Below, piece by piece: positions 24,901 to 35,300 of a stretch of DNA of 64,000 bases; positions within the stretch are counted from its first letter, which is position 1; every line of letters starts with the position of its first letter. The notes under the pieces were generated by a model. The model was not told the DNA's origin. It worked only from the letters and a program-made list of their open reading frames with translations, and did no database searches. The stretch lies in the NCBI RefSeq assembly GCF_003545695.1, contig NZ_QUZZ01000004.1, positions 496,001-560,000 of the forward strand, read 5' to 3'. The position numbers and the translations under genes are program-made. Source of the stretch: Taibaiella helva (GTDB lineage: Bacteria; Bacteroidota; Bacteroidia; Chitinophagales; Chitinophagaceae).

Positions 24901-24970
24901 ATCGGCTAAAAAATGGGAACAAACGCTGACGGCGCTCAGCTCCGGGATTCCCATGCCACAACAGCGATAA
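21923..24970 (+). CDS. DUF2723 membrane protein, probable GT-C glycosyltransferase-like (1015 aa)
   Basis: Residues 1-600 contain about a dozen membrane helices. The conserved DUF2723 head is [35 protein letters not shown], in which the acidic DCGE lies in the first periplasmic loop, as in GT-C transferases such as protein O-mannosyltransferases. The motif [28 protein letters not shown] follows near 540. The last 400 residues are soluble: [34 protein letters not shown] and a helical C-terminal part. These proteins are common in Bacteroidota and are thought to move sugars onto proteins or lipids outside the cytosol; this is inference from fold and family. Monocistronic with a strong promoter. 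Confidence 0.87.
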   Translation: [1015 protein letters not shown]

Positions 24971-25060
24971 AATACCGATCGTAAAAATTCAAAAAAAGAA
25001 AAACATCAAATAACAAACAGTAATTTGCAGGAATGAATCAGTCATTTGCAGGAATGAATA

Positions 25061-25094
25061 AACAAAAGCGCTCCCTTTCAGGAGCGCTTTTGTT
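25061..25094. terminator. Terminator after the DUF2723 gene
   Basis: AACAAAAGCGCTCC (25061-25074) and GGAGCGCTTTTGTT (25081-25094) form a perfect 14-bp stem with a 6-base loop. Confidence 0.85.
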
Positions 25095-25271
25095 ATAGAT
25101 GCTTTATCGGCTTCCGGCTAGCTTCAAAAAGCTGCGCTATCGGTCCGAACCAGCATCTTATCCGGCTTTGATAGCTACAAATACTTGTATTCCATTCCTT
25201 TTCCCGGCATGTCTGTCTATATAGCCAGGGTGTATTTCCATCGGCTATGTGTTTACTTTACCAATAATCCT

Positions 25272-25279
25272 TATTTTTG
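25272..25279 (+). promoter_or_regulatory. TATTTTTG -7 box of the CNNM/CBS gene
   Basis: An exact TAnnTTTG match, giving a leader of about 115 bases before the ATG at 25400. Confidence 0.5.
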
Positions 25280-25399
25280 TGATAATTTGGGTGTAAAGCA
25301 GCGAAATAAAACAAGTGGATCGCTGCTTTTTACCTCTAGAAAAGCCAACCTGCACATCACTACCACAGAGCGGCATTTCCTGACTAATTTATCCAAGAA

Positions 25400-26740
25400 A
25401 TGGACACAGAACCCGTCTCGATACTGAAAATACTCTTTACCTTATTCCTTGTTCTTTTAAACGGCTTCTTCGTTGCGGCAGAATTTGCCATTGTCAAGGT
25501 CCGTTCTTCGCAGATCGAAGTGCGCACCGGGCTGAACAAAAGCCTTTCTGCAGCAGCCAAATCCATTGTCAGCAACCTCGACGCTTACCTGGCCGCCACA
25601 CAGCTGGGTATTACCCTGGCAAGTCTCGGGCTGGGCTGGGTGGGCGAAGAAGTAATGACGCATATGATCCGCCGTTCTTTCAATGTATTCAACCTGAACA
25701 TAACGGAAAAGACGGCACAAAGCATTTCCATTCCTGTAGCCTTCGGCATCATTACGATTCTGCACATTGTCTTTGGCGAGCTGGCGCCCAAATCGCTGGC
25801 CATACGCTACCCTACCAAGACCACCTTTTTTGTTGCCCTGCCCCTCAAGGTCTTTTATTTCGTCGGGCGGCCCTTTATCTGGGTCCTCAATGGCCTGGCC
25901 AACCTGATCCTGCGTGTGCTGGGCATTAAACCCATCCATGGCTCCGAGATCCACTCCGAGGAAGAGCTGAAGGTGATCATTTCGGAAAGCCATGAAGGTG
26001 GCGCTATCGAAGAGACAGAGCGGGCGCTGATCCAGAACGTTTTTGAATTCGACGACCGCCGGGTAAGCAATATCCAGACGCTTCGCAAGAATATCTCAGC
26101 GATCGAGATCAGCCTGAATATGAAGGAAGCCATCGACTTTGCCATACAGGAAGGCTACAGCCGGTACCCTGTGTACGACGATTCGCTGGATAATATCAAA
26201 GGTGTGCTGTACACCAAGGACATGATCAAGCACCTCTTCAACAAGCCTGAAGAGAAAAGCATTGAGCCCCTGCTGCGGAAAGCCAACTTTATTTCGGAAA
26301 GCGCCAAGATCAAGAATGTGCTGAAGGAATTTCAGCAAAAGCATATCCAGATGGCCATCGTTACCAACGAGATCGGCGAGCTGACCGGTATCGTTTCCAT
26401 GGAAGACATCCTGGAAGAGCTCGTAGGCGAGATACAGGATGAGTACGACAATGAAAAACCTATCGTGGAAAAAACAGGTGAGCATACTTACCTGATCAAT
26501 GCGCACTATACCCTCTCCGACATCAACAAATATATCCCGTTCCGCCTTGAGGAAGGCGAGCACTTCGAAACCCTTGCAGGGCTGCTTAACGAAGTGAATG
26601 AAGATAAAGAGCTGCAGGAAGGGGAACGAATAGACATTGACAAATACGAAGCGGTGATCGTAAAAATGTACCGCAACTCCGTAGAAACAGTACAGCTCAA
26701 AGTAAAAGAAGAATATATAGAAAACAAGAACTGGCCCTAG
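25400..26740 (+). CDS. CNNM/HlyC-CorC family membrane protein (DUF21-CBS-CorC)
   Basis: 446 residues in three parts. The first is a DUF21/CNNM membrane domain (about 10-190) with LLNGFFVAAEFAIVKVRSSQIE, AATQLGITLASLGLGWVGEE and VFGELAPKSLAIRYP. The second is two CBS domains (about 210-340) with FEFDDRRVSNIQT, GYSRYPVYDDSLDNIKGVLYTKDM and MAIVTNEIGELTGIVSMEDILEELVGEIQDE. The last is a C-terminal CorC_HlyC domain with FETLAGLLNEV. Annotated as hemolysin family, these are now seen as magnesium/divalent-cation or sodium transporters gated by nucleotide binding to CBS; the relative GldE sits with gliding genes, but no gld gene is near. The next gene, map, is 22 bases away and may be cotranscribed. 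Confidence 0.9.
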   Translation: MDTEPVSILKILFTLFLVLLNGFFVAAEFAIVKVRSSQIEVRTGLNKSLSAAAKSIVSNLDAYLAATQLGITLASLGLGWVGEEVMTHMIRRSFNVFNLNITEKTAQSISIPVAFGIITILHIVFGELAPKSLAIRYPTKTTFFVALPLKVFYFVGRPFIWVLNGLANLILRVLGIKPIHGSEIHSEEELKVIISESHEGGAIEETERALIQNVFEFDDRRVSNIQTLRKNISAIEISLNMKEAIDFAIQEGYSRYPVYDDSLDNIKGVLYTKDMIKHLFNKPEEKSIEPLLRKANFISESAKIKNVLKEFQQKHIQMAIVTNEIGELTGIVSMEDILEELVGEIQDEYDNEKPIVEKTGEHTYLINAHYTLSDINKYIPFRLEEGEHFETLAGLLNEVNEDKELQEGERIDIDKYEAVIVKMYRNSVETVQLKVKEEYIENKNWP

Positions 26741-26762
26741 GCTGGTATAAACAGTACAATAA

Positions 26763-27581
26763 GTGAATTACAGAACCAACGAAGAAGTAGAAATCCAGAG
26801 ACACAGCGCACTGATGGTGAGTGCGACGCTGACAGAGGTGGCCAAAATATTAAAAGCCGGCATCCGCACGATCGATATCGATAAAATGGCCGAAACCTTT
26901 ATCCGCGACAATGGCGGTATCCCGTCTTTCAAGAATTATGGTGATCCCCGCAATCCCTATCCCTATTCGCTTTGCATTTCGGTAAATGAGGCGGTAGTGC
27001 ATGGCTTTCCCAGCGAATATGAGCTGAAGGAAGGCGATATCGTTTCCATTGACTGCGGCTTTTACAAGAACGGCTTCCATGGCGATCATGCGTATACATT
27101 TGCTATCGGCGAGGTAAAGCAGGAAGTGCTGGACCTCATCAGGGTAACGAAAGAATCGCTTTACCTGGGCATCGAGCAGGCGATCACCGGCAACCGTACG
27201 GGCGATATTGCTTTTGCCATCGAAAACCATACCAACCGCAAACACGGCTACGGAGTGGTGCGCGAGCTGGTAGGACATGGCGTTGGCCGTGAGATGCACG
27301 AGGATCCGCAGGTGCCCAATTATGGCAAAAGAGGTTCGGGAAAACGCTTACAGGAAAACCAGGTACTGGCGATCGAGCCAATGATCAACCTGGGCACACG
27401 CCATATCTATACCGCCGACGACGGCTGGACCATTGTTACAGAAGACGGCCTGCCCTCGGTACATTTCGAGCATGATGTTTGTGTTAAGAAAGGTAAGCCT
27501 GATATCCTTTCCAACTATGGTCCTATCGAAAAAGCGGAGAAGGCCAACAGTAACCTGAACTCCAGCTATTATACATTGTAA
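26763..27581 (+). CDS. map: Methionine aminopeptidase type I, GTG start
   Basis: 272 residues. The dimetal ligands are all present: Asp 97 (SIDCGF), Asp 108 (GDHAYTF), His 172 (GHGVGREMHE), Glu 205 (AIEPMI) and Glu 236 (VHFEHDV). It removes the initiator Met from new proteins in the cytosol. The start is GTG at 26763, with an in-frame TAA directly before it (26760-26762), so no earlier start is possible. The next ATG would remove the EEVEIQRHSALMVSATL helix that the family needs. The usual Bacteroidota context near the ribosomal spc operon is absent. A strong terminator begins at the stop codon. Confidence 0.93.
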   Translation: MNYRTNEEVEIQRHSALMVSATLTEVAKILKAGIRTIDIDKMAETFIRDNGGIPSFKNYGDPRNPYPYSLCISVNEAVVHGFPSEYELKEGDIVSIDCGFYKNGFHGDHAYTFAIGEVKQEVLDLIRVTKESLYLGIEQAITGNRTGDIAFAIENHTNRKHGYGVVRELVGHGVGREMHEDPQVPNYGKRGSGKRLQENQVLAIEPMINLGTRHIYTADDGWTIVTEDGLPSVHFEHDVCVKKGKPDILSNYGPIEKAEKANSNLNSSYYTL

Positions 27582-27618
27582 AAGAGAAGTCAAGTTTTTT
27601 GAAACTTGACTTCTCTTT
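27581..27618. terminator. Terminator after map
   Basis: AAAGAGAAGTCAAGTTT (27581-27597) and AAACTTGACTTCTCTTT (27602-27618) form a perfect 17-bp stem with a 4-base loop and a T-run on both strands. Confidence 0.88.
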
Positions 27619-27663
27619 TTACGCTTATCTTTAAGCATCATTTCCCCAAAATAAAAACAACAC

Positions 27664-28968
27664 ATGAGTGCATTTGAAATACGCGGCGGCAAGCCCCTGC
27701 AAGGGGAGATCCAGCCGCAGGGCGCCAAGAACGAGGCCCTGCAGGTACTCTGCGCCGTACTCCTTACCGAGGAAAAAGTAACCATAACCAATATTCCCGA
27801 TATCCTGGACGTTAACATGCTGATCGAGCTGCTGGGCGACCTGGGCGTCAGCATAGAACGGCCCAGCCGCGATACCTGCATCCTGCAGGCCCGTACGGTC
27901 GACATTGAATTCCTGCAATCGGACCTGTACAAAAAAAAATCGGGCAAGCTCCGGGGCGCAGTTATGCTGGCTGGCCCGCTGCTGGCCCGCTTCGGCCGCA
28001 CCTACCTGCCGCAGCCCGGCGGGGACAAGATCGGCCGCCGTCGTCTCGATACCCACATCCGTGGCTTTGAGAAGATGGGTGTTGAATTCAAGTACGATCC
28101 GGAGCACAAGGAATTCATCATGAGCACCGACAAGCTGAAAGGCGCTTACCTGCTGATGGAAGAGCCTTCGGTAACCGGTACGGCCAATATCGTGATGGCT
28201 GCCGTGCTGGCCCAGGGGACCACGACTATTTACAACGCAGCCTGCGAACCCTATGTACAGCAGTTGTGCAAGATGCTGAACCAGATGGGTGCAAAGATCA
28301 GCGGTATCGGGTCCAACCTGCTGGTAATCGAAGGTGTTGCTTCATTGGGGGGCTGCACCCACAGGCTGCTGGCCGATATGATCGAGACCGGCTCCTTTAT
28401 TGCGCTGGCGGCGATGACCCAAAGCGAGCTGACCATTAGAAATGCCGATGTAAACGACCTGGGCCTGATGCCCGAAACCTTCAGCCGCTTCGGCATACAG
28501 ATGGAAATAAACGGCAATGACATTTACATTCCGCGCCAGGACCATTACCGCATTCATACTTTTATCGACGGCTCTATCCTCACGGTTTACGATCATCCCT
28601 GGCCCGGCGTATCGCCCGACCTGCTGAGCGTGATCCTGGTAATGGCCACCCAGGCCAAAGGCAATGTGCTCATTCACCAGAAGATGTTTGAGAGCCGCCT
28701 GTTTTTTGTGGATAAGCTGATTGAGATGGGTGCGCAGATCGTGCTGTGCGATCCGCACAGGGCGGTAGTGATGGGACTGAACCGGCAGGCTTCGTTGAGG
28801 GGTATCCGTATGGCCTCTCCCGATATACGCGCCGGCGTAGCGCTGTTAATCGCCGCCCTTTCGGCCGAAGGCAAAAGCATTATTGAAAACATTGACCAGA
28901 TCGACCGGGGCTACCAGAATATCGACGGCCGCCTGAATGCGCTGGGCGCTGATATCCGGAGAATCTGA
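27664..28968 (+). CDS. murA: UDP-GlcNAc 1-carboxyvinyltransferase, Asp-type
   Basis: 434 residues. It transfers enolpyruvate to UDP-N-acetylglucosamine, the first committed step of peptidoglycan synthesis, in the cytosol. Family marks are the Lys-Asn pair in GEIQPQGAKNEALQVLCAVLL, LPQPGGDKIGRRRLDTHIRGFEKMG and MASPDIRAGVALLIAALSAEG. At the position of the catalytic Cys (Cys 115 in E. coli), this protein has Asp 121 (PGGDKIG). Asp-containing MurA enzymes are active but not alkylated by fosfomycin, so intrinsic resistance is expected. A terminator lies upstream at map's stop codon, so murA has its own promoter, which I cannot place with certainty. Confidence 0.95.
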   Translation: MSAFEIRGGKPLQGEIQPQGAKNEALQVLCAVLLTEEKVTITNIPDILDVNMLIELLGDLGVSIERPSRDTCILQARTVDIEFLQSDLYKKKSGKLRGAVMLAGPLLARFGRTYLPQPGGDKIGRRRLDTHIRGFEKMGVEFKYDPEHKEFIMSTDKLKGAYLLMEEPSVTGTANIVMAAVLAQGTTTIYNAACEPYVQQLCKMLNQMGAKISGIGSNLLVIEGVASLGGCTHRLLADMIETGSFIALAAMTQSELTIRNADVNDLGLMPETFSRFGIQMEINGNDIYIPRQDHYRIHTFIDGSILTVYDHPWPGVSPDLLSVILVMATQAKGNVLIHQKMFESRLFFVDKLIEMGAQIVLCDPHRAVVMGLNRQASLRGIRMASPDIRAGVALLIAALSAEGKSIIENIDQIDRGYQNIDGRLNALGADIRRI

Positions 28969-29355
28969 TCGCGAGTATTTCAGCATACAATTCCTGCGGA
29001 GAAACGCATAGACTCACATCTTTTTGTAATAAAGTATAATTCTGCGACATGCATATCATTTAATAATTCATTATCTATCTAAAAGCCTGCATATCATTAT
29101 GCAGGCTTTTTTTATTTGTATAATCGCCACTATGGCCACTTCTCTCGCTCCCCCTTACTTCTCCTGAGCTCATAATAATAAAGTTGCGAACAACGTGCAT
29201 TTCATTATTTTCGCATACAATAAGCATTTTCAACAATAATAATTGCATTATTAGCGAACAAAAATTTGGGAAGATACTCTTCCAGTATTGCATTCTTTTC
29301 AAAGACCCACCGGATCATAAGAACTCTTAACAAACCAACAAAACACCTACTGCCA
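28969..29355. other. A+T-rich intergenic gap before the giant surface protein gene
   Basis: The gap contains a terminator (29081-29114) and, after it, the promoter region of the giant gene. The composition is much richer in A+T than the genes around it. A 75-codon frame on the minus strand overlaps the terminator and is rejected. Confidence 0.55.
29081..29114 (+). terminator. Terminator after murA
   Basis: AAAAGCCTGCAT (29081-29092) and ATGCAGGCTTTT (29099-29110) form a 12-bp stem, followed by TTTATTTG. Confidence 0.85.
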
Positions 29356-32300
29356 ATGAAGTCGCTTCTACGTCTACTCATTCTTCTTCTCTTCTTTCAC
29401 CTCCATGCTAACGGCCAGGGTTACAAAACCCATTACATTGCACCGGCTCCCTGGCAATACTGGAGCAGCGCCAATGAGCTGGTCTTATCGACCAATACTG
29501 CCGGCACCATAGTGCTCGTCAAAAAAAGCAACGGCAGCCTGATCACCACGCTGAATGTAGGCGTCGATACGCCGGTGGTGTACCGCTTTGTTGGGAACGC
29601 GAACACCTTGCCGCAAAATGCGCTGAATACAGTACTCTCTGACAGGGGGCTGATCCTGGAAAGCAATTATCCTATCAATGCCAACCTGCGCAATGTCGCT
29701 TCGGATCAGCTAACGGATGCGAATATCAAAGGAAATGCCGCCCTGTTCAGCTTCGGCGATGCTGCCGTCGGTACTGCCTTCCGCGTGGGCTATTATCGTG
29801 ACGGCGTTATTTCCGGTACGGCGGGTAAGCCCGTGTATAGCGTAATGGCCGTCGAGAACAACACCACCGTTAAGATCAACGGTACAGCCACGACTACACT
29901 GAATGCCGGCCAAAGCTATTTATTCCAGGGCGCGATCGGCAGCCTCGTCGAGACTTCCGGGCCTGCTGTCATGAATTCCGGCAGCAATCTTGACGCCCCT
30001 GTGGCTTGTGGGGATGGTGTGTACAATCCCGTACCGCCGGTGTCGGCTCTGGATAAAGAATATGTGGTTGTAAGAGGCCAAGGTAACAACACTGCGGAAC
30101 AGACTACCGTAGTCGCTACGGAACCGAATACCACGGTAACGGTATCGAACTTCAATGCTCAAGGGGTATTGCAGAGCACTAACAGCTATACGCTCGTTGC
30201 GGCGGGTAGCTTTACGACTTTTCCCAATGGCCTCGCCGGTACGGGTACCGGATCGGGACAAACCGGAACGGTTTATTCTGCCTCCCGCATTGTCGCCAAC
30301 AAGAATATTGTAGCCTATGCCGGAACAGCCAACAACTGCGAAGTAGATATGGCTACCCTGGCGCCTATCGCCGCCTGCGGCGGCAGTCAGAAAGTGCAGA
30401 CTTATAAGTTCAGGACTTTTACCGGCGGCGACCTGTCCTATTTTGCCTACATCGTGATCGGGAATGCAACAGACAAGGTGTACCTGACCACGACCGGCAG
30501 CACTACCGCCAATTACAACAATACGGATGTTGAGACCATTGCGGGAGTAGGCATCCGCCGGCAGCTCGGCAGCTCCGGCGATTATGTGATCGACTTTACC
30601 AATGCCAATATCAATTCGCCTTCAACGATAACCCTGACCAGCACCTCGCGCATCACAACGGCTATGGTGCAGACCGGCGGTGGTTTCTCCATGTCGAACT
30701 TTATCTCCCCTTTCCCTCAAAAGGCTCTCAAACCCATACTCACACAGTCTAACTGTGCGGCCGCACAGCTGTCTGCCGATGCCGGCAGCAGCGCACCTTA
30801 CCAGTGGTACCTGGACGGTAACCCTATCGCCGGCGCTACAGCCAGTACTTATACGGTGAGCCAATCGGGGACTTATACACTTACCTCCGGCCTGAGCTGC
30901 GGCATCAGCGCCCAATGCCTGCCTGTAACCGTGGCCCTCTGCAATGTCGACCGCAGCATTACCAAAACAGTAGATGACCCCAATCCTCCTGTCAACGGCT
31001 CTGTCAACTTTACCCTTACTGCGACCAATACCGGTGCGGGTAGCGCCCTCGGCGTATCGGTGACCGATCAGCTGCCATCAGGTTATACCTACATCAGTCA
31101 CAACGCTTCGGCAGGGACTTCCTACAACAGCAGCACAGGTCTCTGGTCCATCGGCACTATGGCGCCCAACAGCAACGCCACACTGGTTATTACCGCCAAG
31201 GTAAATGCTTCCGGTGTCTATACCAATACGGCAACGATATCGGGCACGCAAACCGATGCCAATGCTACCAACGATGCAAGCTCTGTATCTACAACACCGG
31301 TTACGGCCATTACGCTGACGTCTCCTACAGCTCCACCCAGCGATGCCCAATCCGTTTGTATCAATACCGCCATAACCAACATCACCTATGCCATAGGCGG
31401 AACCGCTACAGGTGCTGGTGTTACGGGCCTGCCGGCAGGGGTTACCGCGAGCTATAACCCATCGACCAAGGTGATCACGATATCGGGTACACCTACGGTA
31501 ACAACGGCAGGCGCACAGACTTATACCGTAACCACTACCGGCGGCAGTCCCAATGTATTCGCCACCGGCAGCATCGCGGTCAACGGTTTGGCAGGTACAC
31601 CGGTGTTTGCGCTGGGCAGCGCTTCTTCCCGCTGCCAGGGCGCCGGAACCCAAACGTACACCGCTACGGCTGCCAATACTACAGGTATTACCTACAGCAT
31701 CAATACCACAGGATCGCAAGCGGTGATCAATCCTAATACAGGTGAAGTCACTTTCTCTGCCCTGTTTAGCGGCACCGCGGTGGTTACGGCAACCGCAGCC
31801 GGCTGTACGCCTAAAACGGCCACACATACCATCACCATTACGTCCAGCGGCACGGTCAGCGGCACAGTGCCCGTGTGCAGCGGGTCGAATGGCACGCTGA
31901 CCCTCTCCGGCACTACAGCATCGGTCGTTCGCTGGGAATCATCAACAGACAACGGTGCTACCTGGAGCACGGTTACCCCCAATGTGACCACAACCACGCT
32001 TAACTATACCAACCTGATGATAACAACGTCATTCCGGGCGGTGGTCAGCGGCGGCGGATGTACGGAAGCGATGTCTTCACCGCTCACTATTATCGTAACA
32101 CAGAGACCGGTCGTCGCCAACCAGGCTTATACCATCTGCGCTTCAGGAAGCTTCAGCTTTGCGCCTGTCGGCGTACCCACCGGAACAACCTTTACCTGGA
32201 GCGCACCTGCGATCAGCGGCAGTGTAACCGGTGCCACTGCGGGCAGCAACCAGGCTTCCGTAAACCAGACACTGACCAACTCCGGAACGGCAACAGGAAC

Positions 32301-35300
32301 GGCCACCTATACGGTAACACCAACCAATGCCGGATGTACGGGCAATCCGTTCACGATCACCGTTACCGTAACCCCCACCCTTTCGGCCACCGCAGGCAAT
32401 CCCGCCGTACTCTGCACTGGCGGTACCTTCAGCGTCACACCGGCGACCAGCGTCGCGGGCCTGCAATACACCTGGACCGCCAGCCTGAACAGCGGCAGCA
32501 ATGTCAGCGGGTTCAGCGATCAGACCGCACCGCTTGCCGCACCGCTGAGCCAAACGCTGATCAACAACGGTACCGCGACAGGAGTCGTACGGTATACACT
32601 TACACCCACACTTAACGGCTGCACCGGTACGCCGGTGGTCTTCGATGTAACGGTACAAAGCGCGTTAACCGCCGGCCAGATCGGTGCCAACCAATTGATA
32701 TGTGGCAATACCGCGCCAGCTCCGCTCACCTCCCTGAGCGATGGTACAGGCTCCGGAACGATCAGTTATCGCTGGGAAAGCAGCACCGACAGCGTTACCT
32801 GGAATACGATTGCCAGCGCAACAACCGCTGGTTATGCTCCCGGAACCCTCAGCCAGCTGACACAATTCAGGCGGTTCACTGTTTCGACTACAAACAGCAT
32901 CGGCTGTACTTCTACGGCATCTGATACCGTCACCATCCGTATAGGTACCACGGCTACGATCACTGCACAGCCCTCGGACCGCACCGTACGCAACGGGCGG
33001 GATACTTTATTTACGATAGCCGCTTCAGGCGGTACGGGCAATACCAGCTACCAGTGGCAGCTCAGCACCGACAACGGCAACACATGGAACGACGTGGCCA
33101 ACGGTGGTATTTACTCCGGGGCAACAACCGACACCTTAAGGCTTACCGGCATACAAAGCCCCATGGACGGCTATCGCTACCAGGTGAAGCTGACCCAATC
33201 GGACAGTGCCTGCACCAGCGTACTGTCCGGCGCTGCACGGTTAATAGTGGATACTGATGGGGACGGCATTTCTGACAGTAATGATCCTGACGACGACAAC
33301 GACGGCATTCCGGATAGTGTCGAAGGAACGAGCGACAAAGATGGGGACGGCATACCCAACTACCTCGACATCGATGCCGACAACGACGGCATTACAGATG
33401 CTATCGAATCCAACGGGAACCCTGCCAATGATCCTGATTTCAACGGTCGCTTCGGCAACGGTCTCTTTGCCGACACCGATGGCGACGGCCTGGCCGACGC
33501 CGTGGATCCCAACAATGGCGGCACACCATTAGTGATACAGGATAAGGATGGCGATGGCATCCCTAACTATTTAGACCTGGACTCCGATGCCGATGGTATT
33601 CCTGATACCTACGAAGCGGCGTTCTATATTCCTGACGGTGAAAACGACGGTGTGATCGGTACGGGTCCTATTGTTGACGCCGATAAAGACGGCCTGTCCG
33701 ACCTGAACGATCCTGATTTCGTGACCATAAGCACCAATCCCGCATTTAACCAGGATCGTGATTTCGACGGCTTGTCTAATTACCTGGATATCGACAACGA
33801 TAACGACGGCATCACCGATAACATCGAAGGCCTGCCGACCAACCAGTATGTAGCGCCCAGCGGCCTGGATACCGATGGCGATGGTATTGACAACGCCTAC
33901 GATGTGAACAATGGCGGTGTAGCGAGTGGCTATTCCAATGCCGACGGTGGCAGCGGTCCGGATTATATCGATACCGATTCCGACAACGATGGGTTCAGAG
34001 ACTGGCAGGAAAACAACGTGGTCAGTGCGCTTGAAGTAGACAATGTAAATAACAGGACCAATGCGCCCGGAGCCGACGGTATTATGGACCTGCTTCCCGA
34101 TGCCGATCACGACGGCCTGGCCGATATTTATGACATCGACAATGGCAATACCAACCCGGTTACTTATGCGACCAACGGCAACCAAACCCCTTTCACCATG
34201 CCGGACAACCAGCTGGCAGGCGGTGACAGGGATTGGCGCAGCAGCTCTGATTATGACAAGGACGGTATACCCGACGGCATAGACCTGGATAACGACAACG
34301 ACGGCATCCTGGATAGCGTGGAAGGCACTGCCGATGCCGACGGAGACGGTCACCCTAATTATCTCGACCTGGATTCGGATGGTGACGGCGTACCTGATGT
34401 GATCGAAGCCGGCGGCTCCGATCCTGATAACAATGGCTTGCCCGGCACCGGCCTGATTACCAATGCCGATGTCAGCGCCACCGGTATTCCCCTGGTAGCC
34501 GGCGGCGGCTATACCCCTTCCGATAAGGACAATGACGGCAGCCCCAATTATCTCGACCTGGATTCTGACGGCGATAACATTTTTGATGTAACCGAGAATG
34601 GCGGTCCCGATCCCGACAACAATGGTATTGCCGGCAGTGGTGTGGTCAACGATGTCGACAACGATGGTATATCGGATATCGTGGATGATTATAATAACCT
34701 GCTGGGTACCACAAGCGGTATTCCTACCGGCATCCCGGTTGTCGTTCAGAATACGGATGGCGATAGCCAGCCCAATTACCTCGATCTCGATTCTGATAAT
34801 GATGGTATTCCCGATAGCACAGAAGGCGCACTAGATACCGACAATGACGGCAAAGGCAATTTTATCGACATTGATGCGGATAACGACGGCATCCCCGACA
34901 ATATAGAGGGGCAGTCCACAGCCGGCTATACAGCACCTTCCGGCGCCGATAGCGACAATGACGGCCTGGATAATGCCTACGACGACAATTCAGGAGGTAC
35001 TGCCATCGTGCCGGTCAATACGGATGGTGCCGACAATCCGGATTACCTTGATCTTGATTCGGACAACGACAACGACAGCGATGCCCTGGAAGCACACGAT
35101 ACCGACAATGACGGCATTGCGAATGTGTTGCCCGCAGGAACCGATGCGGACAACGACGGACTGGACGATGTTTATGACAATGATGATACGGCCATCAATC
35201 CGACCAACGCCCAGACTCCGGCTTCTTTTCCCAACCTGGATACACCGGGCACACCGGAGCGCGACTGGCGCGAAGATTACAACATAGCGCCGGTAGCTAC

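Larger units (their letters stand above)
24971..25399. other. Intergenic gap with terminator, 16-bp direct repeat and promoter
   Basis: The gap holds ATTTGCAGGAATGAAT twice (25023-25038 and 25044-25059, period 21 bp), the terminator at 25061-25094, and a -7 box TATTTTTG at 25272-25279 (with a TTTA near 25252) for the next gene. An open frame at 25185-25427 overlaps the next start and is not credible. Confidence 0.6.

Noticed and set aside
25185-25427. 80-codon plus-strand frame
   Set aside because: Overlaps the promoter box and the start of the CNNM/CBS gene; no protein-like pattern.
29075-29302. 75-codon minus-strand frame upstream of the giant gene
   Set aside because: Covers the murA terminator and an A+T-rich promoter region; no sign of coding.
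31078-31827. Long antisense frames within the giant surface gene
   Set aside because: Low-complexity shadows caused by Thr/Gly/Asp-rich repeats on the coding strand.
33246-35280. DNA-level tandem repeats in the calcium-binding region considered as a CRISPR-like array
   Set aside because: Repeat units are protein-level DxDxDG motifs with variable spacing in an open frame, with no conserved palindromic repeat or unique spacers.
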